NCBI GenBank assembly: GCA_937926175.1
Contig: CALANV010000006.1
Location: forward strand, 1-35,365
Direction: 5' to 3'
Length of the DNA stretch: 35,365 nucleotides
DNA from: an uncultured Rhodospirillales bacterium
GTDB taxonomy: Bacteria; Pseudomonadota; Alphaproteobacteria; CACIAM-22H2
Position numbers and translations under genes: made by a program. The notes under the pieces are model-generated. The model was given only the letters and a program-made list of their open reading frames with translations, had not been told where the DNA came from and ran no database searches. Shown in pieces: positions 30,953-35,365 of this stretch (position 1 is the stretch's first letter; each line of letters starts with the position of its first letter).

Positions 30953-32230
30953 TCATGAACGCGGCATCGTCGCCCGGTCCAGGATCGCGCCGTCGAGCTT
31001 GGCGTTGTCAAGAATGGCGTCGAGCAGAATCGCCTTCGTGAGATTGGCGTCGGTCAGATTGGCGTGACGCAGATGGGCGCCGGACAGATCGGTGCCGGTG
31101 AGGTTGCAGTTCGACAGGTTCGCCGGCCACAGCCGGCCGGTCGACTTCCCATCCGGTCCCTTCATGTCCACGGCGTTCAGGCTGGCCGCGCGCAGCACCG
31201 CCCCCGTCAGGTCAGCATTCGACAGATTGACCCCGTCGAGATTGGCATTCGACAGATCGGCCCCGCGCAGATCGGCCCCCGAGAGGTCGGCCATGATCAG
31301 CCAGGTGCCGGTCAGTCGTGCGCCCGTCAGCTTCGCGCCGCGCAGACTCGCGCCGCTGAGGTTGACGTTGCTGAGGTCGATGTGATCGAGGTCGGCATTG
31401 GTCGCATCGGCGCGGGCGCCCGACCGCCCATCGGTACGGATCCATTCCTGATGATCCCGCAGCAGCTTCTGGATGGAGGTCGAGAAACTCTCGGCCGGAC
31501 GTGCGATATTCGCCCCCGTGACGTCGGCCTTGCCGAAATCGACGCCGTCCAGAGTCGCCCCCAGAAGATCGGCGCCCTGCAGATTCGCGCCGTCGACGAC
31601 TGCCCCGGTCAGGTTGGCGCTGCGGAGATTCGCGCCCGACAGGTCGGCACCGGTCAGATTGACGCCCTTTAGATCGGCATTGCACAGATTCGCCTTGGCG
31701 AGGCTTGCCCCGCTCAGGTTGCAGCCGATCATGTGCGCGCCGAAACAGTCGGCCTCGTTCAGGATTGCGTTGGAAAGATCGGCGCCGGAGACGTTGGCCT
31801 TGGCCAGGACCGCGCCCTCCATCTCGGCCTCCTGCAGATCGGAGGCGACGACCCGCATTCCGTCCTGCCCGTGCGCGTTGAGCAGGGTTCCGCCGCGCAG
31901 ATCCGCCTCGCGCAGGTTGACGCCCTTCAGCTTCGCGCCACGCAGATACGCCCCGCGCAGATCAGCGCGGGCGACGTTCGCGTTGGTCAGATCGGCGCGA
32001 TCCAGATTGGCGGCGAACAGGTCCGCCTCGGCCAGATCGGTGCCGACCAGGATGGCCCGCGACAGATTGGCGCCGGACAGCTTTGCCGCCCGAAGATTGG
32101 CGCGTGAAAGGTTCACGCCCTGAAGGTCGAGAAGCGTCAGGTTGGCCCGTACGCCGCCCGGCTTCTGCGCCAACCAGCGTTCGTGATTGGCCAGGACCGT
32201 GAGAATCTCCTGGGGTGTCATTTGGGTCAT
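30953..32230 (-). CDS. Pentapeptide-repeat protein, two modules
   Basis: A 425-residue protein made almost wholly of A(D/N)LXX pentapeptide repeats, which fold as a right-handed quadrilateral beta-helix. It has two modules. Each begins with a similar helical header: residues 9-31 (LTVLANHERWLAQKPGG) and residues 253-272 (IQKLLRDHQEWIRTDGRSG), followed by repeats at 32-245 and 278-420. Short breaks occur near 120-128 and 356-368. There is no signal peptide or catalytic motif. Some pentapeptide proteins mimic DNA and protect gyrase (Qnr, MfpA), but most have no known role. The start may be ATG 32230 or ATG 32221; neither has a good ribosome-binding site. The frame upstream to 33547 is a shadow of dinB. 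Confidence 0.9.
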   Translation of the reverse strand: MTQMTPQEILTVLANHERWLAQKPGGVRANLTLLDLQGVNLSRANLRAAKLSGANLSRAILVGTDLAEADLFAANLDRADLTNANVARADLRGAYLRGAKLKGVNLREADLRGGTLLNAHGQDGMRVVASDLQEAEMEGAVLAKANVSGADLSNAILNEADCFGAHMIGCNLSGASLAKANLCNADLKGVNLTGADLSGANLRSANLTGAVVDGANLQGADLLGATLDGVDFGKADVTGANIARPAESFSTSIQKLLRDHQEWIRTDGRSGARADATNADLDHIDLSNVNLSGASLRGAKLTGARLTGTWLIMADLSGADLRGADLSNANLDGVNLSNADLTGAVLRAASLNAVDMKGPDGKSTGRLWPANLSNCNLTGTDLSGAHLRHANLTDANLTKAILLDAILDNAKLDGAILDRATMPRS

Positions 32231-32316
32231 GCAGGGGATCAGCAAATGCGCTGGCGGAACGGACGGCCCCTGACGGTCGACGCTGGCGAAGAGGTTTGAC
32301 CGACGATACGCAATCG

Positions 32317-32355
32317 GATGGCGTGGGGCAAGGCAGGCTCGATGGCGGGGCAAGG
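32317..32355. repeat. Imperfect 24-bp tandem duplication
   Basis: GATGGCGTGGGGCAAGG (32317-32333), followed by CAGGCTC, is repeated as GATGGCGGGGCAAGG (32341-32355) with two bases missing. It lies between the pentapeptide gene and the end of dinB. Confidence 0.6.
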
Positions 32356-32358
32356 TGC

Positions 32359-33681
32359 CTAGGTCCGGTCCCGCCCGCGCGGCGGCGGGCCGCCCGTGGT
32401 CGCCGGCCGCCGGGACACCGCCCTGGTCAACCCCCGCCCCTTGCCGATGGCCTCGCGGCCGAACTTCGCCCGTATGCGGTCGATGGTGCGCTCCACCCGT
32501 TCGATCCGCGCCGTATCGTCGCCGAACAGCTCGAGGGTCGACGGGCCGGCCGCGACGAGCCCGGTCACGCCGACGCCCAACAGCCGAAACCGCCGGTTGC
32601 CGATCGTTGCTTCGAGCATCGGCACGGCGGCGCGCCAGATCGTCTCCGCGAGCTGCGTCGGCGACGAGAGCGTGGTCCGGCGAGTAATCAGCCGGAAATC
32701 GGCCGTCTTCAGCTTCAGGACGACGGTCGGACCGCTGAGCCCGGCGGCCTTCAGGCGATCGGCGACGCGCTCGCAGAGAGGCCAGAGTTCCTTCTTCAGC
32801 GCGGCAGCGCCGGCGAGGTCCATCTCGAACGTGGTCTCGGCCGAAATCCCCTTGGCGTCGCGGTCGGGAACGACCTCGCGCGCGTCGCGCCCTTCCGACA
32901 GCTCGGCAAGCCGTCGGCCGATCTCGCCGTAGCGCCGTTCGAGCTCGACGGCTCCGAGCGCCTGCAGATCGGCGATGCGCTCGATGCCGTCGGCGCTCAG
33001 TCGCGCCGCCGTCTTCGGCCCCACCCCTGGAATGACGCGCACGGACCGGCTTGCGAGGAAGCCGCGCGCCTCCGCGCGTCCGATCACGCCGAAGCCGCGG
33101 GGCTTGTCGATCTCGGAGGCGAGTTTGGCAAGAAACTTGGTATGGCTGAGGCCGATGGAAACGGTGATGCCGATCTCGTGCTCGACCCGCCGGGCGATAT
33201 CGGCGAGCGTCGCGGCCGCCGGGCGGCGGTGAACCTGTTCCGTGCCCGTGAGATCGAGAAAGGCCTCGTCGAGCGCGATCGGCTCGACCAGCGGCGTGGC
33301 GGCAAGGAAAATCGCCCGCACCTGGCGGCTGACGGCCGCATACTTCGCCATGTCGGGCGGGATGACGACCGCGTCGGGACAGAGCTGAAGCGCCTTGAAC
33401 ATCGGCATCGCCGAATGGACGCCGTATCGGCGCGCGATGTAGCAGGCCGCGCTGACCACGCCGCGCCGGCCGCCGCCGACGATCACCGGGCGATCCCTGA
33501 TCGTCGGATCGTCGCGCTTCTCGACGGTCGCGTAGAACGCGTCGCAATCGATATGCGCCAGCGTCAGCGACCCGAGTTCGGGATGGGCCACGATCCGCCG
33601 CGAACGGCAGGCCGGGCAGCGATCGACCGTTGTCGCGTCATCGAGCCAGACGAGACAGTCGCGGCACAATCCCGGCGTCAT
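32359..33681 (-). CDS. dinB: DNA polymerase IV (DinB) with N-terminal zinc-finger-like motif
   Basis: A 440-residue Y-family translesion polymerase. The polymerase core starts near residue 41 with LAHIDCDAFYATVEKRDDP (catalytic Asp45), followed by VSAACYIARRYGVHSAMP (nucleotide-binding), and LDEAFLDLTG with the catalytic Asp/Glu pair. The helix-hairpin-helix (VIPGVGPKTAARL) and little-finger domain follow. Ahead of the core is CRDC-N12-CPAC (Cys6, 9, 22, 25), a possible zinc-binding site; some alphaproteobacterial DinB proteins carry such an extension. The start is ATG 33681, 36 nt after the DapA-family gene. No LexA box is evident in that gap. Confidence 0.92.
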   Translation of the reverse strand: MTPGLCRDCLVWLDDATTVDRCPACRSRRIVAHPELGSLTLAHIDCDAFYATVEKRDDPTIRDRPVIVGGGRRGVVSAACYIARRYGVHSAMPMFKALQLCPDAVVIPPDMAKYAAVSRQVRAIFLAATPLVEPIALDEAFLDLTGTEQVHRRPAAATLADIARRVEHEIGITVSIGLSHTKFLAKLASEIDKPRGFGVIGRAEARGFLASRSVRVIPGVGPKTAARLSADGIERIADLQALGAVELERRYGEIGRRLAELSEGRDAREVVPDRDAKGISAETTFEMDLAGAAALKKELWPLCERVADRLKAAGLSGPTVVLKLKTADFRLITRRTTLSSPTQLAETIWRAAVPMLEATIGNRRFRLLGVGVTGLVAAGPSTLELFGDDTARIERVERTIDRIRAKFGREAIGKGRGLTRAVSRRPATTGGPPPRGRDRT

Positions 33682-33717
33682 TGCCCTTTTCCGCCCCGGA
33701 CGGCGGACGGGCCCGCA

Positions 33718-34692
33718 TCAGCCCACGGACCGCCGGCGTGCCTGATCGGCACCGGTGCTGCCGAACGCCGCAAGCTTGCGCTCGAGCCGGGCGAGCAGGC
33801 CGTCCAGTTCCTTGTGATCATCCGCGTCGAGCACCGCACCCGGCGCGCGCAGATGCGCCGACTTGATGATGCCGCGCCGGCGCAGGATCTCCTTGCGGAT
33901 CGCAAGCCCGATGCCCGGTTGCTGCTCGTGGCGGATGATGGGAAGATAGATGTCGTAAAGGTCCTCGGCGCCTTCGGCATCGCCGGCGAAGAAACGGCGG
34001 CATACCTCGACGAGCATCTCGGGATAGGCGACGCCGGTGTTGGCCCCATCGGCGCCGCGGCGAAGTTCCTGCGGCAGATGCATCGCGCTGTTGCCGACGA
34101 GAATGCTGATCCGGCGGCGCGCCCCTTTCGCCTCGCTCGCCCGCAGCCTGGAAATCTTGCGCAGGCCGGGGCTCTCTTCGTGCTTGAGCACCTTGAGGCT
34201 CGGCCACTGCGCGAACATCCGGTCGATGAGCGACGCGGACATGTAGACGTTGGTGAGCTGAGGATAGTCCTGCAGGACGATCGGCACGTCGTCGCCCAGT
34301 TCGCGCACGACGCCGGCCATGTAGCCTTCGATCTGCTCTTCGGTCTTCAGCCCGGCGACCGGCGCGACCATGACCCCGGCGGCCCCCAGGTCCATGACCT
34401 TGCCGACGAAGCTCTTGAGGTTTCGGTTGCCCGGATTGCTGGCGCCGACGATGACCGGGACGCGGCCCCGGACCCGCTTCAGCACGCGTTCGGCGAACGT
34501 GAGCGATTCCTGGGCGGACAGCTTCGGCGCCTCGCCCATCACGCCCAGGATGGTGATCCCGTCGACCCCGTGCTCCAGGTAGAAATCGATCAGGCGATCG
34601 GTGCTGTCGAGATCGAGCTCGCCCGTGTCGGTGAACGGCGTCGCCGAGATGATGTAGACGCCGCGCGCAGCTTCATCGAGCAGCCTGGTCAT
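33718..34692 (-). CDS. DapA-family lyase/aldolase (not classical DHDPS)
   Basis: A 324-residue TIM-barrel protein of the dihydrodipicolinate synthase/N-acetylneuraminate lyase family. The Schiff-base lysine is Lys170 (LKVLKHEESPG) and the active-site Tyr is Tyr143 (LQDYPQLTN). The usual GTTGE motif is GVMGE here (50-54), so the two threonines that help in DHDPS are missing. A role in lysine synthesis is therefore unlikely; an aldolase or lyase acting on another 2-oxo acid is more likely. The C-terminal region (LDADDHKELDGLLARLERKL) is longer than usual. The start is ATG 34692, 80 bp downstream of the upp stop and 36 nt before dinB. Confidence 0.9.
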   Translation of the reverse strand: MTRLLDEAARGVYIISATPFTDTGELDLDSTDRLIDFYLEHGVDGITILGVMGEAPKLSAQESLTFAERVLKRVRGRVPVIVGASNPGNRNLKSFVGKVMDLGAAGVMVAPVAGLKTEEQIEGYMAGVVRELGDDVPIVLQDYPQLTNVYMSASLIDRMFAQWPSLKVLKHEESPGLRKISRLRASEAKGARRRISILVGNSAMHLPQELRRGADGANTGVAYPEMLVEVCRRFFAGDAEGAEDLYDIYLPIIRHEQQPGIGLAIRKEILRRRGIIKSAHLRAPGAVLDADDHKELDGLLARLERKLAAFGSTGADQARRRSVG

Positions 34693-34738
34693 GATGGCGC
34701 ATCCCCCTGATCGGACGGTCTGCCCATCTACCTAGCAG

Positions 34739-34756
34739 TTTTGCGCCGACGCAACA
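34739..34756 (-). terminator. Weak hairpin after upp
   Basis: On the minus strand TTGCG-TCGG-CGCAA is followed by AAACT, i.e. a 5-6 bp stem about 17 nt after the upp stop. It is short and lacks a T run, so it is only a possible terminator. Confidence 0.3.
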
Positions 34757-34771
34757 ATTGACACGACCGGC

Positions 34772-35365
34772 TCACTTGGTCCCGAACAGGCGGTCGCCGG
34801 CGTCGCCGAGACCGGGAACGATATAGCCATGGTCGTCGAGATGGGCGTCGACGGCCGCGGTGAACACCGTGACGTCGGGATGGCTCGCGTAGACGGCATC
34901 GAGCCCCTCGGGCGCCGCAAGCAGACAGACGAAGCGTATCGCCCCGACTCCCGCCGCCTTCAGGCGCGCGATCGCCGCGACGGCCGAATGCCCGGTGGCG
35001 AGCATCGGGTCCAGCAGATAGACCTCGCGCGTCGCGATGTCCTGCGGCAGCTTGCAATAGTATTCGACGGCGGCGAGCGTTTGGGGATCGCGATAGATGC
35101 CGATATGTCCGACGCCTGCATCGGGCACGACGTCGAGCATGCCGTCGAGCAGCCCGTTACCCGCGCGCAGGATCGAGACGAAACAGAGTCGTCCGGCGAG
35201 CACGGGGGCCTGCATGGACGTGAGCGGCGTGGCGATCTCGACCGTGTGCAGCGGCTGTTCGCGCGTGATCTCGTAGGCCATCAGCATCGCGATTTCGCGC
35301 AGCAGCCGCCGGAAATCCGCTGGCGGCGTCTCCTTGCGCCGCATGTGCGTCAGCTTGTGCTGGAT
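34772..35365 (-). CDS. upp: Uracil phosphoribosyltransferase, N-terminus cut by window edge
   Basis: At least 197 residues of UPRT, which makes UMP from uracil and PRPP in pyrimidine salvage. Seen are HKLTHMRRKETPPADFRRLLREI at the start (typical: QHKLTxMR), LLMAYEITR, VSILRAGNGLLDG, the PRPP loop LLDPMLATGHSA, and the uracil-binding end (YIVPGLGDAGDRLFGTK). An in-frame ATG at 35344 is internal; the frame is open to the last base of the window and the family N-terminus lies beyond, so about 10-15 codons are missing. Confidence 0.95.
   Translation of the reverse strand: MQHKLTHMRRKETPPADFRRLLREIAMLMAYEITREQPLHTVEIATPLTSMQAPVLAGRLCFVSILRAGNGLLDGMLDVVPDAGVGHIGIYRDPQTLAAVEYYCKLPQDIATREVYLLDPMLATGHSAVAAIARLKAAGVGAIRFVCLLAAPEGLDAVYASHPDVTVFTAAVDAHLDDHGYIVPGLGDAGDRLFGTK

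Noticed and set aside
31000..32200. Regular short repeats in DNA resembling a CRISPR or satellite array
   Set aside because: The 15-bp periodicity follows the pentapeptide codons of a coding sequence; there are no constant repeats with unique spacers.
30953..33547. 864-codon minus-strand frame suggesting a fusion before the pentapeptide protein
   Set aside because: The first 439 codons read dinB in the wrong frame and are Arg-rich. Only the part from about 32230 is real.
32215..34710. 831-codon open frame on the plus strand
   Set aside because: It is antisense to dinB and the DapA-family gene, both clear families. Its product is Arg/Asp/His-rich without domains, as expected of shadow frames in GC-rich DNA.

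Overview
The window is GC-rich chromosomal DNA of an alphaproteobacterium. The best marker is PhyR, a fusion of a sigma-like domain with a receiver domain that is specific to the alphaproteobacterial general stress response. Two exact GGAAC-N16-CGTT promoters of the EcfG sigma-factor type lie close by. The metabolic content (one Liv-type ABC system, two TRAP systems, acyl-CoA dehydrogenases, an FAD-linked hydroxyacid oxidase, an Fe-ADH, an IlvD/Edd dehydratase, a DapA-family lyase) suggests a free-living heterotroph of organic and branched acids. The species cannot be named from the sequence.

Layout. (1) 1-3.5 kb, stress island: phyR, a broken Fe/Mn superoxide dismutase gene on the minus strand, then a PRC-barrel protein, a hemerythrin-like protein and a KGG-repeat stress protein. 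(2) 3.5-8.4 kb: a small proline-rich ORF, then a minus-strand Liv-type ABC operon (livK, livH, a livM-livG fusion, livF). (3) 8.9-12.1 kb: a translationally coupled pair, an FAD-linked 2-hydroxyacid dehydrogenase and a long acyl-CoA dehydrogenase. (4) 12.3-13.7 kb: speD-speE for spermidine synthesis. (5) 13.8-17.0 kb, a decaying patch: an acyl-CoA dehydrogenase pseudogene and an HWE/HisKA_2-type sensor kinase interrupted by an amber codon. (6) 17.0-22.1 kb: an IclR regulator divergent from an LLM flavin oxidoreductase, followed by TRAP cassette 1 (dctP-dctQ-dctM). (7) 22.2-27.5 kb on the minus strand: ilvD/edd, TRAP cassette 2 and an HD phosphohydrolase, tightly packed with 4-nt overlaps. (8) 27.6-35.4 kb, all minus strand: a BT1/folate-biopterin-type carrier, an Fe-ADH, a small unknown protein, a two-module pentapeptide-repeat protein, a DinB polymerase with an N-terminal zinc-finger-like motif, a DapA-family lyase and a upp gene cut by the window edge.

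How the genes work together. PhyR releases EcfG from its anti-sigma factor NepR; ecfG and nepR are not in view. EcfG-type promoters sit in front of the PRC-barrel and KGG genes, and a one-mismatch version faces the dead sod gene, so the first 3.5 kb reads as a local stress regulon. The two TRAP cassettes and the Liv system import small organic acids or related solutes. The adjacent dehydratase, lyase, dehydrogenases and flavin enzymes are plausible catabolic partners, but no substrate can be read from sequence alone.

The most distinctive signal is sequence decay by short tandem duplication. Seven direct duplications of 11-24 bp were found. One of 20 bp exactly explains a frameshift in the acyl-CoA dehydrogenase pseudogene, and one of 14 bp sits at a lesion in the sod pseudogene. 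No CRISPR array, rRNA, tRNA, insertion sequence or prophage was recognised, and I see no convincing wholly new system.
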